From Pigmentiphaga sp. NML030171 (GTDB taxonomy: Bacteria > Pseudomonadota > Gammaproteobacteria > Burkholderiales > Burkholderiaceae_B), in the NCBI RefSeq assembly GCF_002188635.1, contig NZ_NINX01000033.1, forward strand, positions 1-64,000: a DNA stretch of 64,000 nucleotides. Direction: 5' to 3'. The first letter of the stretch is position 1; each line of letters begins with the position of its first letter. The notes beneath the pieces were generated by a model that did not search any database, was not told where the DNA came from, and worked only from the letters and a program-made list of their open reading frames with translations. Below, in pieces: positions 7,515 through 22,187 of the stretch. Position numbers and translations under genes: made by a program.

Positions 7515-8958
7515 CAGTCAAAAAACCTCAGTCGTTGTTCGGCTTCATCATCAGATGGCTCAGGCAGGGCTGCCCATTTGGATTCATCCAGTGATGGCGC
7601 TCCTTCAAAGCTGAGAATCTGCCCGAAAGACAGGAATGAGTCCTTTACGCTTTTTTCGGAAAACAGGTCTTCTTCATCAATTGAGCGTAGCCATGCAGCA
7701 ATAAATCTGAAATGGTTTACGACTTGCTGATTATTTTCCTGACGCTTGATCCAGCTCAAATTGTCGTGGCTGTAGCCGGATTTCTTGAAATCAGTGCCAT
7801 AGCTGAAAAACCAGCTCGGTGTAATAGACATCAGCCAGTTTTCGTCAAAGTGGAGAAAATCTACTGAAAATGACAGATGTTTCTGCATGTAGATTTTGGA
7901 GGGGTCTTTTTTGTTGAGCTTTATGCTAAACACCGAGCGCTTGGACTTTTTTTCTCCTTGCCATGATTCTTCTCGCTGATTCTCTCCATTTTTGTAAGGT
8001 AAGAATACAAACGCCTTGTCATCATTTTCCCAGCGCACACGCTCTTGAAAAAGACGTTGTTGTAGTGAGAAGCGCAATAAGGATTTGAATACACGCTCGT
8101 GATCTTCGTCGATTGTCCAGAAATCCTTGCTTCGATGAGCTTCCGCCGTGCCGGGTTCAATCAGGTGGCGATAGGGATTATTTGAATCGGTTAAGTCAAA
8201 AAATGTAACCAGCGCTTTGCTGTGAACAACATAGGAAGAAGGAGAGCGAAGTTCATTTTCTTGATTGAACTCCCGAATCGTTTTTCTCCATAATCCCGGC
8301 TTTCTTTTTCCATGCCTATCCACAAGGTCGATGTTTAACTGCGCTACATACAGGGTGGCAGGAAAGTAAATATCCACCAAATTGGTGGTTAATGATTCCG
8401 GGGGCAGCAATGGCGGATCAATATCTTCGTCCGCCAAGCCAATTGGGATGCCGCGCATGTACGCATTCAAATGATTGAGGGCAGCTTGCAGTCTTTGGGG
8501 CGAGGCATCGGCTGCTTTGGAGCACAACTCCTGATAGTCCCAGATGTCGTTTTTTGGATTGAACTTGAGTTGATCGCCAGCCGCCGTATCAATGGCGACC
8601 TGCGAGTAACTCCCTTGCTTGGTTGTGAGGATATAGACAATCAGGCGGTCATAACGCTGATGCAGATTGTGGCTGACAAATTTTTCGATGGTGTGCTTGA
8701 TTTTGGCAATGTCAGCGGTCGCCGTTACCTGCACAGCAATACGAGCGTTATCGTCAGCCAAGTCAATGCCAGGGAAATTAGCCTGATCAGAGTTCAGGTT
8801 GCGCAGATCGTGCCAATCGCAAAGCTCTCGCAAAAGGCCACAGATAACGCCCTCTGCCACTTTATGCGTGTCATAAAGCCCCATGGCACTGCCTGCTTCA
8901 ACTTGCGAACGAAGCTGTGCAATCTGCGTTCTGAATTCGTTCAGCAAATCGAGATGTT

Positions 8959-8962
<4 letters not shown>
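7514..8962 (-). CDS. SMEK-nuclease/APAZ effector partner of pAgo
   Basis: A 482-residue protein. The N-terminal domain (about 1-150) carries FPGIDLADD and RIAVQVTAT (64-82), the signature of the SMEK group, which I read as a PD-(D/E)XK-like nuclease with Asp 67 and a QVT variant of the third motif. From about 185 to the end it resembles APAZ, the PAZ-analogue that pairs with short pAgos (for example FPATLYVAQLNIDLV). Nuclease-APAZ plus short pAgo matches the plan of SPARDA, where guide-target recognition unleashes collateral DNA/RNA cleavage. Its ATG overlaps the methylase stop (ATGA) and its stop overlaps the pAgo ATG. The APAZ call rests on position and weak motif similarity; the nuclease call is moderate. 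Low GC suggests separate acquisition. Confidence 0.75.
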
Positions 8963-12960
<3,998 letters not shown>

Positions 12961-12984
12961 GGTTGTTCTTCTCCAGGCCGAGGC

Positions 12985-15774
12985 TTACAGCGAGTCAGGC
13001 AGCAGCACGTACACGCCCATCACATCGACCGGCAGGCAGGGGCTGACGCTGTACTGGCCGACGTCACGGGTGGCTTCGCGCACGCGCTGGTGGTCGGCCA
13101 GCAGGGCATCGGCTCGCTCTTGGGCTACCGCTTGCAGTTGCTGCGGGTGCGCGGCGAGGAAGTCGAGCGCGGTGCGGATTTCGCGCTGTGCCGCCTCCGG
13201 CGGCAGGTTGCCGCTGGGCGTGCATTCGAGCAGGCGACTCACGCCATCGTCGGCCAGCCATTGGGGAGCGTTGCGGCCCTGCACAGCCAGAGCAACGGTT
13301 TCCTCCGCCATCATCTGGAAGGGTTCGCGGCGGCGCACGTAGCTGAGCTGGTGGCGCAGACGCAGAAGATAGAGGGTGGTGACGACCTCCACGTCATTGG
13401 TAAGAGTGGCAGCACAACGGGCGGCCAGCGGACGTTCGCCTCCAAGTGCGTCTTCCAGCAGGTGCTGAGCCAGCAGGCCAACCAGCGGGTGACTGCGATG
13501 CAGTTCGCTGAAGTCGATGAGCTGGGGTTTGTCGATGCCCTCGTCGGCCAAGCGCTGGCGCAGGGCTTCTGGGAGGTGCTGCGGCAAGAAGCGTGCAGTC
13601 TGCTTGCGACCGATTTCCAGCGGTGACCCTAATCGCACGCAAGCGCTTTGCAGAAAGCGCGACACGTCAGCCTGGGTGCCCAAGGCCTGCTGCTGTTTGT
13701 GCCATTCGGGCAGCACCTCGTCTGGCTTGATGCGGCGCTGGGCGAACACAGTGCGATTGGCCTTGGCTTTTTCCAGCGCGTCGTGCCATTGGGCTTGCAG
13801 AGGAGCGAGCAATTGCTCTGGCTCACCGAAGTCGAATGCGACCTGCGGCGACGCGGCGCGACTGTCGCTGCGTTTCATCAATGCCGCCTTGACCAGGGCC
13901 TGATTGATGCGGGCTTCGTCCTCGGGCAGTGGAACCAGCACGCCGAGTTCCTTCTGGATGGCCTCGCCCTTCTTGAGGATAACGTTGAGCACGAAGCCAT
14001 CCACCGGGTTGTCTTGCCCGTAAAGCATGGTGCAACGCACTTCATCGGCCTGCTGACCGAAACGATCGACGCGGCCTTCGCGCTGTTCGTGGCGAGTGGG
14101 GTTCCAGGCCAGGTCGTAGTGGACGACAGCGGTGAACAGGTGCTGCAGGTTGATGCCTTCGGAGAGGCAGTCGGTGGCGACCAGGATGCGCTGGTCGGCA
14201 TCGATCATGTCCTCCACCCTCTCGCGGCGTTCTTCGGGCGTGAGCTCGCCGGTCACGGCCTCGATGGTGGCCTTGGGGAAGGCGGCCTTGAGGTGTTCGG
14301 CCACGTAATGAGCGGTGGCGATGTAGCGACAGAACACCACCGGGTGGTAGCCATCCTTCACAAGAAGGTCAATATGCCGGATGAGCGCAGCCAGCTTTGG
14401 ATCACCGGCCTTGCCGGAAAGACGTTGCGCGTCGGCGATCAGGGCTTGCAGGCGCGGCGCAGCGTCCTGCACCTGGGCAGGCGGCTCCAGATCACTGCCG
14501 GAGAGGTCATCGGCCTCGCCATCGTGCAGGCGCTCATCGCCGAGAAGCGCCTCATCCGGCACAGTGCCTTCCAGCCGTGTGGTCAACGCCTTGACGGCGG
14601 CTGCGGGCGACGATGCCACGCAGCGCAACAATGCCAGGGTGGCGTACCAGATGAGGCGCGCGCCGCCTTGCTGTTCTTGCTGCTCAACGGTTTCAGCCAG
14701 TTCGCGGCAGTAATCCTGCACGGCGTCGAAGAACGCGCCCCATTCGCCGCTGAGCTGGTAGGTAAGCTCGGTTTTCATGCGGCGGGGAAAACCTCGTCCG
14801 TCATGGGTCTCGGCCTGCCATTCAACGATGTCCTTGCGACGGCGCTGGACGAAGTGGCGGGCCAGTTCCTGACGCAGCGGGTCGGAGGCTGTCATGCGGC
14901 CTTGTAATGCGGCAAAACGTGGATCGAGCAGCGACAGCAAGTTGTAGAAGGCGGTTTCGTCACCAGAGTGAGGGGTGGCGGTCAGCAGAATCAGGTGTCG
15001 CTGCGCGTCACGGGCAAGGCGTTGCAGCAACTCGAAGCGCAATTGCTTGCCTGCGCCGCTGCTGGCGCAGGTGTGGGCCTCGTCAACGATGATGCATTCG
15101 GGGGCGGTAGCGAGAAACTGTTCGCGGTGGCGTTCGCTCTTGATGTAGTCCAGGCTGACGACCACCACGGGATGATGGTCGAACAGGCGCACTCCATGCG
15201 GAAGATCACGTTCGATGCGGGAGGCCGAAGACGAAGTCAACGCCACGGCCTGAAGGTTGAAGCGGGTTTCCAACTCACTTTGCCACTGCTCGACAAGGTG
15301 CGGCGGGCAGAGGATGGCCAGGCGGGCGATTTCGCCACGGTCCATCAGCTCGCGTGCGATCAGGCCGGCTTCGATGGTCTTGCCGATGCCCACGTCATCA
15401 GCGATCAGCAGGCGTACAGTGGACAGACGCAGTGCCATCAGCAACGGCACAAGCTGGTAGCCGCGAGGCTCCACCGCGATATTGCCAAAGGAGCGGAACG
15501 GGCCGGCGCCGGCGCGCAGGGTCAGGCGCAAGGCATCGCGTAGCAACAGCGCGGCGGCATGGTTGCCGGCGCGTGCAGGATCGGGCCAGTCGAAGGTGGC
15601 AGGTTCGACGGGATGCAGCTCCAACTCTGGGATCAGGGCGATGCTTTCGTCATCGGCGCCGCTCAATGGACGCAGGCGCAGCCAGTCGCGGCGGGAGTCG
15701 CTTTGCACCACCCATTCGCGGCCTCGGGCGCGCACCAGATTGCCGGGCAGAAAGTCGTGTTCGAGGATCGTCAT
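12985..15774 (-). CDS. SNF2/HepA-type helicase (DrmD-like)
   Basis: A 929-residue SF2 translocase. Motif I is DDVGIGKT (126-133), motif II DEAH (231-234), motif III TATPHSG, and the C-terminal RecA lobe has LVATDCLSEGINLQ and the arginine-finger motif QREGRVDRFGQ. The long C-terminal tail (about 620-929) has no recognised fold. It resembles DrmD, the SNF2-like protein of class 1 DISARM, and bacterial RapA-like translocases that move along duplex DNA. ATG 15774 lies 6 bp after the DUF1998 helicase gene, and the methylase follows 24 bp downstream, so a helicase-helicase-methylase cassette is clear. The DISARM link is inference from architecture. Confidence 0.87.
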   Translation of the reverse strand: MTILEHDFLPGNLVRARGREWVVQSDSRRDWLRLRPLSGADDESIALIPELELHPVEPATFDWPDPARAGNHAAALLLRDALRLTLRAGAGPFRSFGNIAVEPRGYQLVPLLMALRLSTVRLLIADDVGIGKTIEAGLIARELMDRGEIARLAILCPPHLVEQWQSELETRFNLQAVALTSSSASRIERDLPHGVRLFDHHPVVVVSLDYIKSERHREQFLATAPECIIVDEAHTCASSGAGKQLRFELLQRLARDAQRHLILLTATPHSGDETAFYNLLSLLDPRFAALQGRMTASDPLRQELARHFVQRRRKDIVEWQAETHDGRGFPRRMKTELTYQLSGEWGAFFDAVQDYCRELAETVEQQEQQGGARLIWYATLALLRCVASSPAAAVKALTTRLEGTVPDEALLGDERLHDGEADDLSGSDLEPPAQVQDAAPRLQALIADAQRLSGKAGDPKLAALIRHIDLLVKDGYHPVVFCRYIATAHYVAEHLKAAFPKATIEAVTGELTPEERRERVEDMIDADQRILVATDCLSEGINLQHLFTAVVHYDLAWNPTRHEQREGRVDRFGQQADEVRCTMLYGQDNPVDGFVLNVILKKGEAIQKELGVLVPLPEDEARINQALVKAALMKRSDSRAASPQVAFDFGEPEQLLAPLQAQWHDALEKAKANRTVFAQRRIKPDEVLPEWHKQQQALGTQADVSRFLQSACVRLGSPLEIGRKQTARFLPQHLPEALRQRLADEGIDKPQLIDFSELHRSHPLVGLLAQHLLEDALGGERPLAARCAATLTNDVEVVTTLYLLRLRHQLSYVRRREPFQMMAEETVALAVQGRNAPQWLADDGVSRLLECTPSGNLPPEAAQREIRTALDFLAAHPQQLQAVAQERADALLADHQRVREATRDVGQYSVSPCLPVDVMGVYVLLPDSL

Positions 15775-15780
15775 ACGCCT

Positions 15781-18700
15781 TTATTCCTTGGAACCGAACA
15801 CATCGGCGTGCGCGGCGAATTGTTGTGGCCAGCGTGAAGCGTCCGAAAAATCGAGCACCTGCCAGCCTTTGTCCTGCAATACGCTGGTGGTCTGGTCATC
15901 CACAGCGGACAGAAAGACCAAAGCGCGGGCTGCCTTGTACTGGGCAGCGGCGATGGCTGCACCATTGTTGACGGACACGTTGACCGCATCAGGTTGCACG
16001 CCCCCTGCCTGGCTGAGCGCGGACAGCCAGGCGTCGAGTGGCTCGTCTGCCAAGATCGTCGCTGCAACGGGGGCCGCGCTGCATTCCACAGGCTGTACCT
16101 GAGCATTGGCCAGCGCGACCAGCAGCTTGAGCGCATCCGCATTGCGGCGGTTGATGTGTTCGTGATCCGGCTGGTTGAAGTAGGACAGCAGGCACTGATA
16201 GCAGCCGGCTTCGCACTGATGATTGCCAAGTGCATCGGTCTGTTCCAGCGACGGCAAATCGTCCAGCGTCCAAATGCCGCTCTGCGGTTTGCGATAGTGA
16301 ATCAGTTGCAGGGCATTGCTGGCTACGAGTGCAAGGTCGTCGCGATTGTTTGCCAGGCGAGTGAGCACACCCGCACCGCCTTCCGCCGCTTCGTAGAACA
16401 GCAAGGCGCGACGCTCGTCGGACTTCGGCAGTGGCTCGACCACCAGTTCGGATTCCTCGATCTGGAAAGTCATTTCGATGCCGCGCTTGAGCGCGGCCTG
16501 CAAAGTGGCCATGGCCTCCAGCGACAGGGCATGTACGGGAGCGAAGATCAGCAGATTGCGATGATCTTCCACAAAAGGAACGATGCGCTGGTTGGGCACC
16601 TTCTCCAGCAAAGCATCGTCGCCGCCCTGGTCGTCTTCCGCATCCGGTGCGTCCTGCTTGCTCCAGGTGCCCGTGATGGGATTGATGTAGAAGCCAAGTT
16701 GCTCCTTGTCTTTGCGCCTGCGCCAGCCGCGATTGATGCGCCAGATTTGTGCAGCGGGCGCGTAGGTGAGCTCGCCCAGCACGTCCTCGCCTTGTTGGAT
16801 CGTGGCCTTCTGCTGCTGGATACGACCATCGGGGCCGGGTAGAAAGCGGTAGGTGGTTTGCAGCTCGAAGCCCTGACGCTGGCGCTCCTCGTCGTTGATG
16901 GAGATGCGCTCGGTGGCCACGGTCTCCACGGTTTCGATGCGGTAGAGCTCGCGCACCCAATCGTGCTCGGTGAGCAAGGCGTCGCAGTTCTCGCAGCGAT
17001 TGACCAGCGGTTGTTCGCCGCCCGGCTCGCCGAGATGGCCGTAGCCGCATTGGCTGCACACCAACGAGGCAATGGTGGCCAACTGGCTGTTGCCGGAAAT
17101 GTGGTCTGTATTGCCTACGTTGAGTTTGGCACGCACCACGCGGTACATGCGACCCTGGTGATAAATGAGGCTGCGCGGGCCGAATTCGGATAGGGCCAAG
17201 AAGCGTGGCCGGCTGACCATGCTGCCTTCGTCATCCTTGCCGTTGACAGCCTGGCCGCCACGGGCGGGAATCCAGGCCATCAGCGGCAGGCGCGGGAAGT
17301 TGTAGCCTGGCAAAAAGCCTTGGCTGGCCAAGTAGCGATAGGTATAGAAGTCATTGTTCTGGCCGTTGCCGGACTTGAGCAATACGGCGTACTGGCGCGC
17401 GGCGTCGCCGTAGCGGCGCTGGGCATTTTGGCGTTCCGTGTGCGAGGCGGTATGGCTCTTGACGATGCGATCAGCCATATCCATCTGTTGGCGGGTGGCA
17501 TCGAACAGCACGCGCCAGCGCTCCAGCGCCCCAGAGAACGCTTGCGCCGCGTTGTCGATGACCTGGCGCACATAGTCAGGAGTGAACCAGGCGCTGCCTT
17601 CAAGCTCGCCCTCAAGCTGGTCTATGACCCGTCCGGCACTGGCCAAGGCACGCTGCTGGACAGCCTGCGCCCGCAGTGCTTCGTGCAAGGGCTGTTTCAG
17701 TGGTTTACCGGGCTGGTCGAGATCCAGCATGGGCGCAATGCTGTCGTCCAGTGGCACCTGGGTACTGGCAAGCCAGACCGCTTGCAGGTGGCTGTCGATG
17801 AGATCACGATTGCTCAGATCGAGGGTTGGCGCGCGCACGACGCCATGCACCATCTGCTCGGCATTGTGGAAGAACCACTGGTCATGCGGACTGAGCGCCG
17901 CGCAATAGGTGATGACCAGCGCCTGCTGACCCGAGCGACCCGCACGGCCGCTGCGCTGGGCGTAGTTGGCGGGGGTCGGCGGCACATTGCGCAGGTACAC
18001 GGTGTTGAGCGCGGAGATATCCACGCCCAGCTCCATAGTGGGGGAGCAGAACATCACAGGCAGACGTTCCAACGGCGCTTCGTGGGCCGGGTTCTGCGCC
18101 CAGTCCTGTCTATCCTTTTCGGTGTAGCGGAAGCGCTGCTCCAGCAGCTGCCGGCGTGGCGCATCCACCTGGGCAGTGTGTTCCTGGGCCTCGAAGTCGA
18201 ACAGCGGATGCGAGGGCTGACGCAGCAGGTCGGCAATGCTGAGATACAGCGCTCGGAAATACTGGTTGATGCGATTGCTTTCTGCCTGCTGCTCATCGGC
18301 AATCAGGCACCAGTCGAGGGCTGCCGCGTTCAGACGCCAGCCTGCGAGTTGGGCGTCGATAGGCTGGCGCTGCACGTAACCGTAATTCTTGGCGGACTCC
18401 AGCAGGGCTTCGATCAGCTCGGCCCATTCGGGATCTTTCCACTGCGCGACCTCGCTGGCGCAGGCACTGTTACGCCAGAAGGCAGCCGTCTTTATTTGCC
18501 GCAGCAGACGGGAGCGTGGACCACCTGTCACCAGGTCGGTGCGCGGCTTGCCCTTGTATTCCGGGCGCTTGCCGAGGATGAGATAGCGGCCGGTATCGAG
18601 TTTCTCGTCGGGAGCGAAGGCCCAACGCTCATTCAGGTAGGTGTGGGCGCTGGTGCGTGCCTTGTCCTGCTCGACCGGGTCGAGGTAACGACTTTCCAGG

Positions 18701-21054
18701 CACAGATGGCGGCGCAAGGCGTCGAACAGTAATTCGAACAGAACTGTCCGTTGCACTGCCGTCAATTTGGTCAAGGTGCTGTTTGCAGCAAAGATACTGG
18801 CGTCAGCGCAAAAGGCATCCAGGTCTCGATACCGAATCTGCAACAGGCCGAGTTGATCCAGATTCGGATTATTGAAACGCCAGCCACGCCGCAGATCACG
18901 CAGTAGCCGGTAGGCGATGATGAAGCGCAATGTGCGTTGCGCTTCTTGTCGGGCCAGTCCCATGAGCTTGGGGGTGCGCAGATACTCCACCAAGGTCGCT
19001 TCATCGACCCCTTGAAAGCCGAGGGCCTTGAAGACACTTTCGGCCAAGTGTTCTTCATCGAGTTGGCCACCGCTGCCCTGTAGTGCACCGATCAAGCCGG
19101 CACGCAGCGTCAGCAGGAAAATGAAGTCGTTGAAATGTCCCGCCTGCAGAGCGGCATCCTGGCGGTTGTCGGTAAACCCAAGCAACTTGCGTGGGTCAGG
19201 CTGCCCTGGCGCAGGTTCGGAAAGTGCGAACAATTGCTGCAAGGCCGCCAGGGCAATCATGGTAGTGGCCGAAGAGCGGCCTTCGCCGGACAGGCTGGAG
19301 AGGCGGTTGGCATCCTTGCCGTGGGCTTCGTGTGTCGTGCCGCAGTTCAGGCAGAAGCGGAACTTTCCCGGAATGAACCAGAACTCCGTCCCCGAGCCCG
19401 TTTGCCCTTTGGCATCGACCGTGACCATATAGGGAACGGCATTCTTGTAGGCTGGCTTGATTTTGGGTTCGCTACGGCTGAGGTCGATCCAGGTTTCCGG
19501 CAGGTCTTCGGGCTGGCCACCGTATTGCTGCCCGGGCACCAGAGGGCACAGGAAACCATAGCTGGCGTCGTCTTCTGCAGCGATATCGTCGATTTCACGT
19601 GAGCTGAAGTTGCCCGGTTGCTGTGCGTGCCAGACAGGATGGTATTCCTGGCCGCAATCGCGGCAGAAGTGCGTGGGGTAAAGCAGCACATTCTCTTGCT
19701 GTCGCCCCGGCGCGAAACGCTGAGCATCGAGCGTGACATGGCGCTTGCCTCGCGCTTCCAGCGTAGTGAGTACCTTGCCGGGACCGCTGATGAACTGGTG
19801 CAACTTGAATGCGAAAGGCGGCCTGCCCTGGGGCGTTCGCACATCATGGGCAGCCACTAGAAAGCGCTGCAGAGCGGCGCGAGCGGCTTCAGGCTGGCAC
19901 CCCGAATCTTCGGCGAGGCGGCGGCTGGCCTCTTCCAACCTCATAGGTCTTGCCCGTCTGGGAGGCTCGTCGGCAGGTAGTTCGATACCTAGGTTGAGTT
20001 CCACCCAGATGGCCAACGGATCATTGCGAAAGGCATCGAAGTCAGCCCAGCTATCCCGCTTTCGCGCGATGGCAGCCGGTAATTCTGCGCGAATGGCGTT
20101 GACGTCTTTGAGTGGGTTGGTGACCCGCTCCAAGGTCTCCCCGATGACGTCATGCTCGCTGATTTGGGTGCCAAAAAGTTTGCTAGCCACATCGGCCACC
20201 ACGCGGTTGCGGTCGGCTTGGCTGCCCGCACTGGACATCGTGGCCGACGTGCCGATGCAGACCAGTTGCTCGGCTTTCAAGCGCTCTCGCAGGCGCCGCA
20301 CTAGCAAGGCAACGTCCGCACCTTGACGGCCACGGTAGGTATGCAACTCATCCAGCACCAGGAACTCAAGTCCCTCGCAGTGTTCCACCACACGCCGATC
20401 CACTTCGTCGAAGCGCGTGAGGATGTATTCCAGCATCATGAAGTTAGTGAGCAGGATATCGGGTGGATCATCCGCGATAGCGCTGCGTTCCGTCTTGCTT
20501 TCCTGGCCGGTGTAGCGCTTGACGGTGAAGGGACGAGACTCTGGCGCATAGCCATGCAGAAACTTGTCGAGTTCTTCCAATTGGCTGTTGGCCAGAGCAT
20601 TCATCGGATAGATGACAATGGCCCTGGTACGTGCTTCGCCATCGGAGTCCTTGGCCTTGAGAATGCGGTCGATGATCGGGATGAAAAAGGACAGGGACTT
20701 CCCCGACCCCGTTCCGGTTGTGACCACATAGCTTTGGCGTTCCTGGCCTTTGGCCAGGGCTTCCATTTGGTGCTTGTAAAGATGCAGGGGACTTGGTTTG
20801 CCTTCCGTCTTCCCAACCTGAAAGATGTCTGCGCAGGCAGGATGCAGGACCCCCTCCGCCACCAGATCCTGCACTGTGCCTTGACGTTGATAATTCGGGT
20901 TGATCTGCACCAACGGTTCAGGCCAATAGCGGCCTTGCGCATATTGATGCTCGACCTCGGCTTGGATATCAGGTGCGGCGATGCGAACGAAACTGCGGGA
21001 AAAGCTGCCGTATCGCTCGATGAGCTGGTCGCGGAACTGGAAAACGTTATCCAT
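15781..21054 (-). CDS. large DEAD/DEAH helicase with C-terminal DUF1998
   Basis: A 1757-residue helicase. Walker A TGTGSGKS (113-120) and the DELH box (235-238, LDELHTYRGRQGAD) form the first lobe; a long insertion separates it from the second lobe with SPTMELGVDIS and QRSGRAGRSG. A four-cysteine zinc ribbon (SQCGYGH ... CENCDAL) follows, and the end holds the DUF1998 signature with EGGAGVL and CEAGCYQCLLSY. In DISARM the helicase (DrmA) and DUF1998 protein (DrmB) are separate; in Druantia DruE and MrfA-type proteins they are one chain, as here. GAGGA precedes the ATG, overlapping the fic stop; the gap is 9 bp. Which named system it belongs to is unresolved. Confidence 0.88.
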   Translation of the reverse strand: MDNVFQFRDQLIERYGSFSRSFVRIAAPDIQAEVEHQYAQGRYWPEPLVQINPNYQRQGTVQDLVAEGVLHPACADIFQVGKTEGKPSPLHLYKHQMEALAKGQERQSYVVTTGTGSGKSLSFFIPIIDRILKAKDSDGEARTRAIVIYPMNALANSQLEELDKFLHGYAPESRPFTVKRYTGQESKTERSAIADDPPDILLTNFMMLEYILTRFDEVDRRVVEHCEGLEFLVLDELHTYRGRQGADVALLVRRLRERLKAEQLVCIGTSATMSSAGSQADRNRVVADVASKLFGTQISEHDVIGETLERVTNPLKDVNAIRAELPAAIARKRDSWADFDAFRNDPLAIWVELNLGIELPADEPPRRARPMRLEEASRRLAEDSGCQPEAARAALQRFLVAAHDVRTPQGRPPFAFKLHQFISGPGKVLTTLEARGKRHVTLDAQRFAPGRQQENVLLYPTHFCRDCGQEYHPVWHAQQPGNFSSREIDDIAAEDDASYGFLCPLVPGQQYGGQPEDLPETWIDLSRSEPKIKPAYKNAVPYMVTVDAKGQTGSGTEFWFIPGKFRFCLNCGTTHEAHGKDANRLSSLSGEGRSSATTMIALAALQQLFALSEPAPGQPDPRKLLGFTDNRQDAALQAGHFNDFIFLLTLRAGLIGALQGSGGQLDEEHLAESVFKALGFQGVDEATLVEYLRTPKLMGLARQEAQRTLRFIIAYRLLRDLRRGWRFNNPNLDQLGLLQIRYRDLDAFCADASIFAANSTLTKLTAVQRTVLFELLFDALRRHLCLESRYLDPVEQDKARTSAHTYLNERWAFAPDEKLDTGRYLILGKRPEYKGKPRTDLVTGGPRSRLLRQIKTAAFWRNSACASEVAQWKDPEWAELIEALLESAKNYGYVQRQPIDAQLAGWRLNAAALDWCLIADEQQAESNRINQYFRALYLSIADLLRQPSHPLFDFEAQEHTAQVDAPRRQLLEQRFRYTEKDRQDWAQNPAHEAPLERLPVMFCSPTMELGVDISALNTVYLRNVPPTPANYAQRSGRAGRSGQQALVITYCAALSPHDQWFFHNAEQMVHGVVRAPTLDLSNRDLIDSHLQAVWLASTQVPLDDSIAPMLDLDQPGKPLKQPLHEALRAQAVQQRALASAGRVIDQLEGELEGSAWFTPDYVRQVIDNAAQAFSGALERWRVLFDATRQQMDMADRIVKSHTASHTERQNAQRRYGDAARQYAVLLKSGNGQNNDFYTYRYLASQGFLPGYNFPRLPLMAWIPARGGQAVNGKDDEGSMVSRPRFLALSEFGPRSLIYHQGRMYRVVRAKLNVGNTDHISGNSQLATIASLVCSQCGYGHLGEPGGEQPLVNRCENCDALLTEHDWVRELYRIETVETVATERISINDEERQRQGFELQTTYRFLPGPDGRIQQQKATIQQGEDVLGELTYAPAAQIWRINRGWRRRKDKEQLGFYINPITGTWSKQDAPDAEDDQGGDDALLEKVPNQRIVPFVEDHRNLLIFAPVHALSLEAMATLQAALKRGIEMTFQIEESELVVEPLPKSDERRALLFYEAAEGGAGVLTRLANNRDDLALVASNALQLIHYRKPQSGIWTLDDLPSLEQTDALGNHQCEAGCYQCLLSYFNQPDHEHINRRNADALKLLVALANAQVQPVECSAAPVAATILADEPLDAWLSALSQAGGVQPDAVNVSVNNGAAIAAAQYKAARALVFLSAVDDQTTSVLQDKGWQVLDFSDASRWPQQFAAHADVFGSKE

Positions 21055-21063
21055 GTAGAGTCC

Positions 21064-22164
21064 TCACTGATCCATCTTGCGGTCAATCGCCAGAACCGCT
21101 GCTCTATCCGAGGTGCCTGCTGTGACGCGCTTCCACTTTGCCCCTCTTCCCTTGCCAGTCGATTCGATCAATCCCTCTGACTTCATCGCCCGCAGCACCA
21201 GCCGTACCATGTCCCGGCTCACGCCCGGGCAGGCCTCTTCGATTTCGGAAATCGAAAACGGCAGGCAGCGCCCCAGCACTTCCGCTCGCACCCGGTCGCC
21301 TTTACTGCCACGGCCACGCTCGATGGTGCCGACACGCTCCTCGAACTCGCGGTATGCCCGCAGCAAGGCTCCCCAGAAGTAGTCGAGCCAGGGCTTTACG
21401 TCGTGCTGCCCCTGGTGCCAGCCCTGCGAGCTTGCTTCCAGCGTCTCGTAATAGCTTTCCTTGGTATCTTCGAAGATGCGTTCCAAGCTGATGTAGCGGC
21501 CCACGGCATAGTCGAAGTGGTAGAGCAGCAGCAGGGTCAACAAGCGGGACATGCGACCGTTGCCGTCCGGGAAAGGGTGGATGCACAGGAAGTCGAGCAT
21601 CGCCAGCGGCACCAAGACCAGCGGGTCGGCCTGGTGCTGGTCCAGCGCGGTGGCATAGCTCCCTGTCAGATCAGCCATAGCCATCGGCGTGAGATGCGAA
21701 GCCACCGGCTGGAAGCGCAGGCGCGAAGTGCCATCCGGGTGACGCTCGATGATGTCGTTATTGGTGGCCTTCCACCGCCCGCCCGCCTGCGGCATATAGC
21801 GGTACAGCAGGGTGTGCAGTTGCAGCACCACTCCCTCGCTGAAGGGCATGTGCGCGGCCGATTCGTGGATCAGCGCCAAGGCGTCACGGTAGCCGGCGAT
21901 CTCCTGTTCGGAGCGGCTCTTTGGCGTTGCGTTGCGGATGACCAGAGACTTCAGCCGTGAGGGCGCGACGACAACACCTTCCAGCCGGTTGGACGACTCA
22001 GTGGACTCCACCACCGCGATCTGGCGCAGGCCCTTGAGGGCTTCGGGCGACTGTGCGGCGTAGAGTTGCTGCTTACCCTGGTACTCGCCCAGTGTGCGCA
22101 ACGTGGCGGCCTGAGTGCCATCGAAGCGAAGCGCGGCAAGGTACTCGGGTGTGAGCGAGTGCAT
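21064..22164 (-). CDS. Fic-domain protein (class II, predicted AMP-transferase)
   Basis: A 366-residue Fic protein. The catalytic loop HPFPDGNGR (196-204) is canonical, with His 196 as base, so AMP transfer to a protein hydroxyl is likely. An N-terminal inhibitory helix motif (S/T)xxxE(G/N) is present as SNRLEG (58-63), which places it in class II, where the inhibitory glutamate is in the same chain. The C-terminal 80 residues look like a winged helix (FSISEIEEACPGVSRDMVRLVLRAMKSEG, in part), suggesting DNA binding and perhaps autoregulation. It is the first gene of the defence array. A promoter and repeated boxes lie directly upstream. Confidence 0.88.
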   Translation of the reverse strand: MHSLTPEYLAALRFDGTQAATLRTLGEYQGKQQLYAAQSPEALKGLRQIAVVESTESSNRLEGVVVAPSRLKSLVIRNATPKSRSEQEIAGYRDALALIHESAAHMPFSEGVVLQLHTLLYRYMPQAGGRWKATNNDIIERHPDGTSRLRFQPVASHLTPMAMADLTGSYATALDQHQADPLVLVPLAMLDFLCIHPFPDGNGRMSRLLTLLLLYHFDYAVGRYISLERIFEDTKESYYETLEASSQGWHQGQHDVKPWLDYFWGALLRAYREFEERVGTIERGRGSKGDRVRAEVLGRCLPFSISEIEEACPGVSRDMVRLVLRAMKSEGLIESTGKGRGAKWKRVTAGTSDRAAVLAIDRKMDQ

Positions 22165-22187
22165 GGAAATGTAAGCCCAGGCTGTGT

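Noticed and set aside
15781-21054. Firm assignment of the large helicase as Druantia DruE
   Set aside because: The Druantia companion genes (druA-D, druM/F/G or druH) are not recognised nearby; the domain layout alone is shared by several families.
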